Shown here: piece after piece, positions 41,373 to 48,051 of the stretch
How the letters are laid out: each line of letters starts with the position of its first letter
Position numbering within the stretch: the stretch's first letter is position 1
NCBI GenBank assembly: GCA_003209795.1
Contig: QCPB01000004.1
Coordinates: 1-53,170 of the forward strand
Reading direction: 5' to 3'
DNA from: Prochlorococcus sp. AG-436-C05
GTDB taxonomy: Bacteria > Cyanobacteriota > Cyanobacteriia > PCC-6307 > Cyanobiaceae
Length of the DNA stretch: 53,170 nucleotides
Notes under the pieces: generated by a model
Seen by the model: the letters and a program-made list of their open reading frames with translations, nothing else
Database searches by the model: none
Told to the model about the DNA's origin: nothing
Translations under genes and position numbers: made by a program

Positions 41373-41678
41373 TGCTATCCATTTAACTATATAAAAACAA
41401 AGAAGGGAGACTGAAAAAGTAGTCCCAATAAACGCATATTTTCGAACTCTAGTCTTTTGAAAAATCCCAGCTAAACCTAAAACTAAGGAACAAAAGCTTA
41501 AGCCTCCACAAAACACAATTAACACTCCGACAAAAAATGCAGCTATAAATGCCCCAGAGCTGTAATCATCCCCAAAAAAACCATAAATTAAAGCTAACTC
41601 TAAAAAAAAACCTACTGATGCAAGTATAGAAAGACCTAATGATAAGATTCCTAATTCTGATTCACCTTTTCGCTCCAT
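41361..41678 (-). CDS. Small membrane protein, 105 aa
   Basis: There are three membrane segments (about 9-30, 42-70 and 80-102) with an acidic short loop (GFFGDDYSSG). The pattern resembles DUF4190-like four-helix small membrane proteins, but I do not assign a family. Its ATG directly follows the T run of a GAGGG hairpin (see next entry), leaving no room for a normal leader with a ribosome site. Confidence 0.65.
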   Translation of the reverse strand: MERKGESELGILSLGLSILASVGFFLELALIYGFFGDDYSSGAFIAAFFVGVLIVFCGGLSFCSLVLGLAGIFQKTRVRKYAFIGTTFSVSLLCFYIVKWIALII

Positions 41679-41701
41679 AAAAAAAGAGGGTTTTATCCCT
41701 C
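41679..41701 (-). terminator. Hairpin abutting the ATG of the 105-aa gene
   Basis: The minus strand reads GAGGG-ATAAAA-CCCTC and T7, then ATGGAG. It has the form of an intrinsic terminator on the coding strand, yet ends at the start codon. It could insulate the gene from the cassette upstream or act as an attenuator. Confidence 0.75.
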
Positions 41702-41707
41702 CATGTT

Positions 41708-41723
41708 AGATCGACTGTCAATA
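41708..41723 (-). promoter_or_regulatory. 16-bp island box, copy 3
   Basis: It reads TATTGACAGTCGATCT (first base changed), six bases above the hairpin. If TTGACA is a -35 site, the -10 would fall in the hairpin (GGATAAAA), giving an almost leaderless transcript. Confidence 0.65.
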
Positions 41724-41751
41724 ATTATTAGAGGTGTAAATTGCCAAAAGT

Positions 41752-42294
41752 TCATTCAATAATATCCTCTAATTTGTATAGAGAAATAAATTCTATCTTG
41801 TTATTTTTCCATACAATTTGATCCTCTATTCTATCAACGATTGCAACAACACGATTCACAATGTAACCTGCATCACGCAAAACATTTACGGCTTTGATGG
41901 CACTACTACCTGTTGTAGTTACATCTTCTAATACTGTAACGATAGATCCTTTAGGTGGCTTATTACCTTCAATAATTTCTTTTGTTCCATATCCTTTCGG
42001 ATTCTTTCTTATGATCAAAGCATCAATATGTTTATTTGAGTAGTATGCTTTCTGTGCGATACCACAAACTAAAGGATCAGCACCTAGTGTAAGTCCACCA
42101 ACTGCTGCAGATTTATCTTCTATATGTTCAAACATCAAATGGGATATAAGTGCATTTCCCTCACAGGATAAACTAACAGGTTTACAGTTAATGTAATGCT
42201 CTGATTCTTTACCAGAAGATAAGGTAAATTTACCTTTCTTGTATGCTCTTTCTTTTATAAGATTTAGTAATGTCTTTCTATGAATTTCAGTCAA
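41752..42294 (-). CDS. pyrE: Orotate phosphoribosyltransferase
   Basis: This 180-residue enzyme of UMP synthesis transfers PRPP ribose phosphate to orotate. Signature stretches are FTLSSGKESEHYINCKPVSL and the PRPP loop IVTVLEDVTTTGSSAI. The start is TTG at 42294, forced by a stop just upstream; ATG starts inside would cut conserved sequence. Finding a pyrimidine synthesis gene inside a repeat-rich island is unusual; whether it is the only pyrE of the genome cannot be seen here. Confidence 0.88.
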   Translation of the reverse strand: MTEIHRKTLLNLIKERAYKKGKFTLSSGKESEHYINCKPVSLSCEGNALISHLMFEHIEDKSAAVGGLTLGADPLVCGIAQKAYYSNKHIDALIIRKNPKGYGTKEIIEGNKPPKGSIVTVLEDVTTTGSSAIKAVNVLRDAGYIVNRVVAIVDRIEDQIVWKNNKIEFISLYKLEDIIE

Positions 42295-42405
42295 AGAATT
42301 AATTGTTAAGTTGCTTTTGATAATTTACCAGTAATCTCAAAATAAATTTTCCTTCAGAGTCGACTTCTTAAAGTTTGTATTTCTTTTTTTCTCAATATAA
42401 ATAAT

Positions 42406-42450
42406 ATATAAAGAGGGTTTTATCCCTCTATGTTAGATCGACTGTCAATC
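42406..42450 (-). promoter_or_regulatory. 16-bp island box (copy 4) with GAGGG hairpin, upstream of pyrE
   Basis: The exact box is at 42435-42450 and the hairpin GAGGG-ATAAAA-CCCTC at 42413-42428, followed by only three T. It lies about 120 bases before the pyrE start, so unlike copies 3, 6 and 8 there is a leader of normal size with GAAGGA in it. Confidence 0.65.
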
Positions 42451-42462
42451 AAATTTTGATTA

Positions 42463-43650
42463 CTAATCCCAACGATTGTAATTACTGATCAACTTCAAAC
42501 TGTCAGTGATAAATGAATATTCAGGTATTTCAGTTGTTGTGAAAGGATTTGGACCTTTGTTGATCAAAATTACAGCACCCTTCTTACCGTCTTTGCTGAT
42601 GATAGAAAGTGAGAGATAACCAATATTCGATCCACTGTGAAAAATGTAGTCACCCTTTGACTCTTCTTGAGCATTTTTATTACCAATAAAAAATCCTAGG
42701 CTACGTGTCGGCGTTGAACTCGGAATGATTAAAGATTCAGCTAGTTTTTGATTAATCAGATTATCCTCTCCCCTTAATGCACTGGTGAAGGCTAAATTGA
42801 AGAGGGCGAGATCGGTAGCTGTTGTCCAGAGCAGACCTGTGGAGAAGATAGGATTGCGCATTGGGGCTTCTTTATGCACATTGCCATTACTATCGTAAGG
42901 AATCGCTATTGTTGTGGAGTCTTCCAGGAAGAATGTGTCGTCAAAAGTACTATTCACCATTTTTGCTGGTTGTATCACTAACTCGTTCATCAAATTTTTG
43001 AAAGGTTTGTCTCCGACATATTCAATGGCAGGCTGAAGCACCGAGTAACAGCCATTGCAGTAGGCATACTTTTCTCCTGGTACGTTATTTACAGTTACTG
43101 GGGGATTCGTTGCTGGCGGTTTACCATTTAAAAACTGTTTTACTGTAGGCAAAATTTCTTTGGGACCACAGCAACCATCTGGATAAGGTGAGGTAAGTGC
43201 TGCAGTATGATTCAGTAGCATTCTAAAAGTAACTGGCACTTTTGCTGTGAATTGATTCTTTGGGATTTTCCAGCTTGTAAGATAACGGTTCACTGGTTCA
43301 TCCAACGCGATTTCTTTATCTGCTAGTAGTTTTACTACGGCTAAAGATGTTAATGTTTTGGTGATTGAATTAGCAGTAAATAAAGTAGACGTTGTCACCT
43401 CGCGTTCAGTAATTGTATCGGCTATCCCGAAACCCTTTGCCCAGGAGATCTCCCCGTTATCAATTACTGCGATTGAGGCTCCTGGGATATTCATCTCTCG
43501 TCGTAGTGATTCGATTGAATTTTGAAGTCTGCGAGTTGAAAGGTTTTTTTGAAAGCTTGGCTTGCCAGTAATTGATTTAGCAATAATCAGTAAGAAAACC
43601 CCTGAGCTGATAACGGTTAATACTTTTACTACCAATTTATTAATGGTCAT
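42463..43650 (-). CDS. Serine hydrolase of the beta-lactamase class C / CubicO family
   Basis: This protein of about 395 residues is anchored or exported (hydrophobic segment at 6-25). The active-site triad of family S12 is present: SxxK in FTANSITKTLTSL, Tyr-x-Asn in YAYCNGCYSVL and HSG in IFHSGSNIGYL. Such proteins are esterases, D-aminopeptidases or penicillin-binding enzymes; true lactamase activity is not implied. ATG 43650 with AAAGGA six bases ahead is preferred to 43719, which lies inside the 16-bp box. Confidence 0.88.
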   Translation of the reverse strand: MTINKLVVKVLTVISSGVFLLIIAKSITGKPSFQKNLSTRRLQNSIESLRREMNIPGASIAVIDNGEISWAKGFGIADTITEREVTTSTLFTANSITKTLTSLAVVKLLADKEIALDEPVNRYLTSWKIPKNQFTAKVPVTFRMLLNHTAALTSPYPDGCCGPKEILPTVKQFLNGKPPATNPPVTVNNVPGEKYAYCNGCYSVLQPAIEYVGDKPFKNLMNELVIQPAKMVNSTFDDTFFLEDSTTIAIPYDSNGNVHKEAPMRNPIFSTGLLWTTATDLALFNLAFTSALRGEDNLINQKLAESLIIPSSTPTRSLGFFIGNKNAQEESKGDYIFHSGSNIGYLSLSIISKDGKKGAVILINKGPNPFTTTEIPEYSFITDSLKLISNYNRWD

Positions 43651-43705
43651 TTTGTCCTTTGTTATCTTTTTCAGTATATAATATTTGAATAGATTATCCT
43701 TTTTC

Positions 43706-43721
43706 AGATCGACTGCCAATC
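43706..43721 (-). promoter_or_regulatory. 16-bp island box, copy 5 (one change)
   Basis: It reads GATTGGCAGTCGATCT, 55 bp upstream of the hydrolase start. GATAAT lies 15 bases after TTGGCA and could be a -10 site. No hairpin follows. Confidence 0.65.
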
Positions 43722-43729
43722 AATAAAAA

Positions 43730-43751
43730 GTTTGGGTAAAGTTTGGGTAAA
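43730..43751. repeat. Tandem 11-bp direct repeat, GTTTGGGTAAA type
   Basis: Two exact tandem copies begin 8 bases after the box, followed by AAATTATGATTCCTTGAGATC as in other modules. Confidence 0.8.
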
Positions 43752-43782
43752 AAATTATGATTCCTTGAGATCGCAGTGATAG

Positions 43783-43833
43783 CTAGTCCGGCTCGCTTTT
43801 CATTAGCCAGTAGCTAGGTTCCTGTTGTACCAT
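43783..43833 (-). pseudogene. EVE-gene 5' fragment, copy 4
   Basis: It reads MVQQEPSYWLMKSEPD and then TAG. The EPSY allele is shared only with copy 7 at 52657. KSEPD matches the usual EVE-family sequence better than the boundary gene does, so it looks like a genuine foreign allele. Confidence 0.85.
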
Positions 43834-43895
43834 GGGATCTCGGCGAAAGTTTCAAGTTCGAATTAAGTTAGAATAACTCGTTCAGATGTAAATTC

Positions 43896-43943
43896 ATTAT
43901 CCATCAAAGTTTCTATTTAGGAAAGTAAAGGGTGGTATGGGGT
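43896..43943. repeat. 48-bp island repeat (PRE1-like), copy 5
   Basis: It carries TTCTATTTAGGAA and a variant AAAGTAAAGGGTGG. Its left flank (TCAGATGTAAATTC) pairs with that of copy 9, matching the shared EPSY allele. Confidence 0.85.
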
Positions 43944-43983
43944 CATCTACGTTGCAAGTACGTATATATTTGACCGCACGAAT

Positions 43984-44142
43984 TTATTTAGAAAAAGAAC
44001 AAAAATGATGAGCACTCTGATCGTCTACATCTGCAATTAAATCATCTGCTTTTAATTTTTCTGTAATCCGTTTATATTCAAAATGATTTACTAAATCAGC
44101 TAAATATTTTTCTAAAGAATTAATATTAATTTTTAGCTTCAT
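43984..44142 (-). CDS. Small hypothetical protein, 52 aa
   Basis: The frame from ATG 44142 reads MKLKININSLEKYLADLVNHFEY (first part) and ends HHFCSFSK. It is soluble, helical and with a His-His-Phe-Cys end. AAAGGA precedes the ATG by about five bases (AAAGGATATTAATG). No family recognised. The good ribosome site and clean codon use support it. Confidence 0.5.
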   Translation of the reverse strand: MKLKININSLEKYLADLVNHFEYKRITEKLKADDLIADVDDQSAHHFCSFSK

Positions 44143-44216
44143 TAATATCCTTTAGTTTATTTATAGCTATTAATTATTGTTTTAACTTTATCGGATTCCT
44201 AAATAAGCTTCGGATT

Positions 44217-45272
44217 CTAATATGGCAATGTAATTTGATTAATCGCTTGATTTTTATTTTTAAAAACTTTAAGTGGAACTAGATAGTTTTTATCTTTTTC
44301 CTCAAATATTCCATAGATATTATAAGAACCCAACCAACCTATTGTTCCGCCTGACTGATAACCAATTCTAACTAAATAAGCTTCCTTACATTTCGATAGT
44401 TGCTTAGCAAATCTATTGCATTGTGATAAAGCTATTTTTGTAAGTACTTCATAATGCGATTTATAGCGATTATGATTTTCAATTGCTTTTCTATTATTTT
44501 TTTGATAAACAATATTATCAACCACAACTAAATCGTGCATTCTCTCTTTTTTTTTTACAAACCCATTTTCTGAATCGGATTTAAAACATTCATCTAGATT
44601 ATTAGCTACCGAATAAACATTATTTTTAGATAATTTTGAGTTTATTGCGTAACCCAAAGGAATTGTCTTTCCGATATATTCCCCAGGACTATCTTGAAAT
44701 CCTCTCTTATTTTTAATATCAAATTTTTCTGTAAATAAGTCAACTTTTGGTGTTTTAAAATATCCAAATGTTGGAAAACAATTTGGTGGGATTATGCCTT
44801 TATCTGTTTTCCACCCAATAAGATTTTTATTATTAAATTGTTCTTGATTAACTCCATTGATTGATTTAATAGTCCATTTGCCATTCTCCATTCTGTCAAA
44901 CCAGATTAGACCATGAGAGATCATGAATCCTCTCCATCCCATAGAATCACAATCTATTTCAGTATTAATAACGTTATTAATCCATTCTTTCGGGAAGATT
45001 TCATCAAAACTTTTATTCTTTATGAATGCTCTTCTTGGACCATTAATAAGTTCATCAATTAGAACATGCTTATAAAGTCCTCGAATATTTTTTTTTGCTA
45101 TGAGATATTGAATTTTTCGTCCAAAATCATGAGCTTCCTGTCTGTCGTAATAATCATAATGTTGTTTCTTTTTTATTAAAGAACAGTCCTTTCTATTAGG
45201 TATTTGAATTCCTGATCTCGCAGGAAAAGGTACAGTAAAAATTATCAATAAAGCAAGTAGTAAGAGTTTCAT
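44217..45272 (-). CDS. Exported protein of unknown function, 351 aa
   Basis: The signal peptide MKLLLLALLIIFTVPFPARS is followed by a soluble mature part with several cysteines and no repeats (DCSLIKKKQHYDYYD; MGWRGFMISHGLIWFDR; LIGWKTDKGIIPPNCFPTF). The block around GWRGFMISHGLIWF is like enzyme-inhibitor or DUF-type periplasmic domains, but I cannot name one. Its ATG overlaps the stop of the 50-aa gene (ATGA). Confidence 0.7.
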   Translation of the reverse strand: MKLLLLALLIIFTVPFPARSGIQIPNRKDCSLIKKKQHYDYYDRQEAHDFGRKIQYLIAKKNIRGLYKHVLIDELINGPRRAFIKNKSFDEIFPKEWINNVINTEIDCDSMGWRGFMISHGLIWFDRMENGKWTIKSINGVNQEQFNNKNLIGWKTDKGIIPPNCFPTFGYFKTPKVDLFTEKFDIKNKRGFQDSPGEYIGKTIPLGYAINSKLSKNNVYSVANNLDECFKSDSENGFVKKKERMHDLVVVDNIVYQKNNRKAIENHNRYKSHYEVLTKIALSQCNRFAKQLSKCKEAYLVRIGYQSGGTIGWLGSYNIYGIFEEKDKNYLVPLKVFKNKNQAINQITLPY

Positions 45273-45421
45273 TTATTTACTACTTTCCCTCCATACTGTC
45301 TGACTATTTTATCTAACAAAATACGCATATCTTTATTTTTAAGTTTCTCTATTTGTTGCAAATTCTCTAGAAGATCACATATTTGATCTTGTGTATCTTC
45401 ATTTAATTCTGAAATTGCCAT
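45269..45421 (-). CDS. Small acidic helical protein, 50 aa
   Basis: The frame reads MAISELNEDTQDQICDLLEN (first 20) and ends RQYGGKVVNK. It is soluble, with a single long helix likely. It overlaps the exported 351-aa gene by ATGA, so the two are probably translated together. Its ATG directly follows a GAGG hairpin and the 16-bp box. Confidence 0.6.
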   Translation of the reverse strand: MAISELNEDTQDQICDLLENLQQIEKLKNKDMRILLDKIVRQYGGKVVNK

Positions 45422-45423
45422 TA

Positions 45424-45467
45424 AGAAAAGAGGTTTTTATCCCTCCATATTAGATCGACTGTCAATC
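45424..45467 (-). promoter_or_regulatory. 16-bp island box (copy 6) with hairpin abutting an ATG
   Basis: The exact box is at 45452-45467. The hairpin GAGGG-ATAAAAA-CCTC with TTTTCTT (45424-45445) is slightly decayed and ends two bases before the ATG of the 50-aa gene. Confidence 0.68.
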
Positions 45468-45474
45468 GCTAAAA

Positions 45475-45496
45475 GTGTGAATAAAGTGTGAATAGA
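45475..45496. repeat. Tandem 11-bp direct repeat, GTGTGAATAAA type
   Basis: GTGTGAATAAA then GTGTGAATAGA, seven bases from the box, followed by AAATTGCGAATCC, the same connecting sequence as the GTTTGG family. Confidence 0.75.
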
Positions 45497-45527
45497 AAAT
45501 TGCGAATCCTTGAAATCCAAGTAATAG

Positions 45528-45572
45528 CTAGACGGGTGTACTTTTCATTAGCCAAAAATTTTCTTCAGTCAT
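45528..45572 (-). pseudogene. EVE-gene 5' fragment, copy 5
   Basis: It reads MTEENFWLMKSTPV and then TAG. Both this allele and the upstream GTGTGGATAGG flank match the intact boundary gene. Confidence 0.85.
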
Positions 45573-45599
45573 ATCAAGGGATTAGGAGAATATTTCAAA

Positions 45600-45621
45600 G
45601 TGTGGATAGGGTGTGGATGGA
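45600..45621. repeat. Tandem 11-bp direct repeat, GTGTGGAT type, second copy
   Basis: It is identical to the pair at 34562-34583, including its neighbourhood up to CGACACCCGCTTCTTAAG. Confidence 0.75.
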
Positions 45622-45648
45622 ATAATTTCGACACCCGCTTCTTAAGTT

Positions 45649-45696
45649 ATTATCCATTAAAGTTCCTATTTAGGAAAGTGATGGGTGGTGTGGGGT
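45649..45696. repeat. 48-bp island repeat (PRE1-like), copy 6
   Basis: It has the perfect dyad TTCCTA-TT-TAGGAA and ends GGGTGGTGTGGGGT. Confidence 0.85.
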
Positions 45697-45829
45697 AATT
45701 AATTCTCTAAATAATATTGTTTTTATCACTAAAACACAAAATAAATAAATAAAGAAAAAAACCAAAAAAAATAAAGCCAAACTTTAAAACCTTTTTTATT
45801 TTGTATTTTTTTAAACAACTTACCTAAAG

Positions 45830-45988
45830 TTATTTATTAACTTTAAATAGATCTTGTATTACATAAATATCTATTGCATCTGGATACTTCTTCTGAAATA
45901 CTTTTATTGCATGATTCGGAGAAATAGCCAGAATATTTATCTTTATTCTGTAGTCATCAACTAAACCTGATATAAGATATTTTTTCAC
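45830..45988 (-). CDS. Small hypothetical protein, 52 aa, GTG start
   Basis: From GTG 45988 the frame reads MKKYLISGLVDDYRIKINIL (first 20) and ends DLFKVNK. The alternating pattern resembles a small beta-alpha-beta fold. No ATG is available. It is the only gene of a module of about 0.4 kb. I do not recognise it; the clean coding pattern is the support. Confidence 0.5.
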   Translation of the reverse strand: MKKYLISGLVDDYRIKINILAISPNHAIKVFQKKYPDAIDIYVIQDLFKVNK

Positions 45989-46039
45989 AATCAATTAAGA
46001 CATTTAGTCAATTTTATATCCGATTTCAATTAATAAAAA

Positions 46040-46072
46040 GTTTGGGTAAAGTTTGGGTAAAGTTTGGGTAAA
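46040..46072. repeat. Triple tandem 11-bp direct repeat, GTTTGGGTAAA
   Basis: Three exact copies occur in a row, the largest array of this family, 32 bp from an EVE fragment. Confidence 0.85.
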
Positions 46073-46103
46073 AAATTACGATTCCTCGAGAACCTAGTAA
46101 TAG

Positions 46104-46148
46104 CTAGTCGGAGGTGCTTTTCATTAGTCAGAAATTTTCTTCAGTCAT
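46104..46148 (-). pseudogene. EVE-gene 5' fragment, copy 6, with internal stop
   Basis: It reads MTEENF and then TGA in place of TGG, then LMKSTSD and TAG. The early nonsense change shows these short frames are not all kept for translation. Confidence 0.82.
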
Positions 46149-46225
46149 ATCAAGGGATTTGGGAGAAATTGCAAATCGTTAACGAATCGTGAATGTAATA
46201 TCATACTATTTGCTTTTATATATTT

Positions 46226-46273
46226 ATTATCCTGCAAAGTTCCTAATTAGGAAAGTGATGGGTGGTATGGGGT
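46226..46273. repeat. 48-bp island repeat (PRE1-like), copy 7
   Basis: This copy has the perfect palindrome TTCCTAATTAGGAA at 46240-46253. The neighbouring CCATC is replaced by CCTGC. Confidence 0.85.
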
Positions 46274-46384
46274 CATCTACGTTGCTGTGTTTCTATGTAA
46301 AACCCGAGAGAGATTTATAATATTTTTTCGGAATTATTTAGGTTCTTTAATATCGAATTCCCTAATAAATAAAGAATTCTATCT

Positions 46385-46433
46385 CAAGTATTTTGGGAAC
46401 ACTAGGTCGCAGGTTTGAATCCTGTCGCCCTGA
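46385..46433 (+). pseudogene. tRNA-Pro(UGG) 3' fragment, copy 3
   Basis: It comprises anticodon arm AGTAT-TTTGGGA-ACACT, T arm GCAGG-TTTGAAT-CCTGT, acceptor strand CGCCCTG and A. The 5' half is missing. The flank before it (46274-46384) matches 38146-38254, so the two junctions are related. Confidence 0.8.
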
Positions 46434-46457
46434 CTCTAAAAAACCAATTCACACTAT

Positions 46458-46480
46458 AGAGTTTCCCAACTCTCTTTTTT
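46458..46480 (+). terminator. Hairpin terminator after the tRNA-Pro fragment
   Basis: AGAGTT-TCCC-AACTCT is followed by CTTTTTT. It is probably the original terminator of the tRNA-Pro gene carried along with the fragment. Confidence 0.75.
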
Positions 46481-46507
46481 ATTTCTTTTACTTGTTGGCT
46501 CATAGCG

Positions 46508-46541
46508 GCCAACAAATCAGCCAACAAATAGCCAACAAATT
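46508..46541. repeat. Triple tandem direct repeat, GCCAACAAAT type
   Basis: Units start at 46508, 46520 and 46531 (12 then 11 bp). A second array of the same family lies at 46996, on the other side of the Ycf66-like gene. Confidence 0.8.
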
Positions 46542-46599
46542 TGATTAATTGTGAAAATATATGTAAATCTCTATGATTTAATCATGTTTCTAAAAACGA

Positions 46600-46965
46600 A
46601 TGGTAAACGCATCAATTAATTTGGCTTCAATATGTGGGATTCTTCTTTTCCTTTGGGGTTTACTTGCTACACCTGCTGGAATTTCTCAAGTGATATTTTA
46701 TTTAATATCTATTAATAGAAAAGAAGGCAGGTCAATAGTTTTTGTTTTCAAAATAGCTTATAGAGTTTTTCTAACTCTTGGGAGATTCTTGGGCTCACTT
46801 TTTGTTGGAAATCTTCTTTTTGCTCAGGGTTGGAGATTGGATCCAATTCTCCAAGCTGTTATGGTCGTTTTGATATTAATGAATTTTATGGAGTCTGCTA
46901 ATAGTGTTATAAATGACTTCCTTAAATGGTACAGGTGGCAGAGGAACAGAAAAACAATACATTAA
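46600..46965 (+). CDS. Ycf66-like membrane protein, 121 aa
   Basis: Three membrane segments are seen. The block LLFAQGWRLDPILQAVMVVLI with MESAN is characteristic of the Ycf66 family of cyanobacteria and plastids, whose function is unknown. It is the sole gene between two arrays of GCCAAC repeats, a unit of about 0.5 kb. The N-terminal half is less conserved, so a divergent paralogue is likely. Confidence 0.75.
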   Translation: MVNASINLASICGILLFLWGLLATPAGISQVIFYLISINRKEGRSIVFVFKIAYRVFLTLGRFLGSLFVGNLLFAQGWRLDPILQAVMVVLILMNFMESANSVINDFLKWYRWQRNRKTIH

Positions 46966-46995
46966 ATGAAGTTTAAAATAATCATTTAATTATTA

Positions 46996-47028
46996 GCCAA
47001 CCAATCGCCAACCAATCGCCAACAAATA
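46996..47028. repeat. Triple tandem 11-bp direct repeat, GCCAACCAATC type
   Basis: GCCAACCAATC occurs twice and GCCAACAAATA once, in exact 11-bp register. Orientation is the same as at 46508. Confidence 0.8.
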
Positions 47029-47070
47029 GACTTTTAATGTTTACTAAATCATTTTCAAACTAAATTTAAA

Positions 47071-47109
47071 TAAAGTTCCTATTTAGGAAAGTGATGGGTG
47101 GTATGGGGT
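47071..47109. repeat. Truncated 48-bp island repeat (PRE1-like), copy 8
   Basis: It begins at AAAGTTCCTATTTAGG; the ATTATCCATC end is replaced by AAATTTAAAT. No EVE fragment lies to its left; the GCCAAC array takes that place. The right flank CATCTACGTTGCTGTG equals that of copy 7. Confidence 0.82.
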
Positions 47110-47352
47110 CATCTACGTTGCTGTGTTTCTATGTAAACCCCTAGAGAGATTTTTTTTTGGAATTTATAGCGTTGCAAGTAGTAAGTTCTCTTTTCTAAGG
47201 TCTTTTGATTACCCACATTGAATTGTCTAGAAAGAACCTCAACTAACAAGCAAGGTAAGTAATAGCAGGGATTTATGCATCCTGTATATTCGGGTATTGA
47301 CAACAAGAATAAGACTTCGCTATAAATATAGTACAAGTGTATTACTCATCAA

Positions 47353-47652
47353 ATGACTCTAGGAGGAGCCAATGTTTGGTCTAATTTTTCTTATGGCAGT
47401 CGTGTTGACACCCCAAATGGCTGGTTACTTAACCCGCAAAGCAGCTTTTTAATCTTGTTTGAAAAGTGCAAGAAATCTGCACGGAACAGCATCAAAGTGT
47501 ATACCCATCTCTTCTATGCAAATCATCTAGGAGAACCCGCAGGACTTAAAAACACAAGACTTCACGATCTCGACTCTGCATTTGAAACATGGAACGAATT
47601 AATTGATGGAGGTTGGACTGAAGTAACAAATCAATTTCAAGAATCAGCATGA
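47353..47652 (+). CDS. DUF1651 family protein, 99 aa
   Basis: The core NGWLLNPQSSFLILFEKCKK, LKNTRLHDLDSAFETWNELI and DGGWTEVT follows the DUF1651 pattern of picocyanobacteria, whose role is unknown. ATG 47353 is the only start in frame; the first about 20 residues are outside the domain. A strong AGGAGGAG at 47361 serves another frame: ATG 47372 opens a hydrophobic 26-residue frame ending at 47452 inside this gene. The stop overlaps the next ATG. Confidence 0.7.
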   Translation: MTLGGANVWSNFSYGSRVDTPNGWLLNPQSSFLILFEKCKKSARNSIKVYTHLFYANHLGEPAGLKNTRLHDLDSAFETWNELIDGGWTEVTNQFQESA

Positions 47653-47789
47653 CCAACTTAAATCCAATCAAAAAGAAACTTGCAAAAGAGTATAGAAAAG
47701 TTTCGGTTCAAGACCCGTCAAAACTATTAGCAGAATTTTTTAATGGTGTAGTAATTAAGCTTGATGAAGAATATGCATATGACGCATAA
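47649..47789 (+). CDS. Small basic protein, 46 aa
   Basis: The frame reads MTNLNPIKKKLAKEYRKVSV (first 20) and ends DEEYAYDA. ATG overlaps the DUF1651 stop (ATGA), which suggests coupling. It is soluble and helical; no family recognised. Confidence 0.5.
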   Translation: MTNLNPIKKKLAKEYRKVSVQDPSKLLAEFFNGVVIKLDEEYAYDA

Positions 47790-47916
47790 AGAATTAGTAG
47801 ATCAAGTTTCCGAAAATTTATTTATGCAAAGTGGAAAGATAAAAGCAAAGCAAGTGCAGCTATTAGTGCACGTAGTAAGCGTTTCATTATTTCTTGGGAG
47901 TCTGTCATTAGACTGA
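47779..47916 (+). CDS. Possible small chimeric frame, about 45 aa
   Basis: ATG 47779 overlaps the end of the 46-aa gene and reads MTHKELVDQVSENLFMQSGK (first 20). Its second half runs antisense through an orphan signal-peptide start (47822-47887), so the 3' part is probably not original. It is perhaps the 5' remnant of a third gene of this unit. Confidence 0.3.
   Translation: MTHKELVDQVSENLFMQSGKIKAKQVQLLVHVVSVSLFLGSLSLD
47822..47887 (-). pseudogene. Orphan signal-peptide start, 21 codons
   Basis: The minus strand reads MKRLLRALIAALALLLSFHF, one more residue, then stop. It is a near-complete signal peptide with no mature protein, related to the MKRLLLPLLAALALP starts at 36189 and 36855. Confidence 0.55.
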
Positions 47917-48051
47917 ACCAAACTGAAAATTAGAAATAAGGCAACGTCAAGTAATGGAATATAATTAAGTTCACCTTTAACTTCACTATTTAAAAAATTA
48001 TAATATTGAAATCGATGGATATTGATTTACTTATAAATTAAAAGATTTCGA

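Noticed and set aside
42463-43719. Longer start of the serine hydrolase at 43719
   Set aside because: That start lies inside the 16-bp box, while ATG 43650 has AAAGGA at normal spacing and begins the membrane segment.
46274-46433. Complete tRNA-Pro gene
   Set aside because: Only the part from the anticodon arm to the 3' end is present; no D arm or 5' acceptor strand can be found upstream.
47109-47336. 75-residue minus-strand frame
   Set aside because: It runs through the right flank of a 48-bp repeat and a degenerate signal-start stub, has no ribosome site and an unlikely composition.
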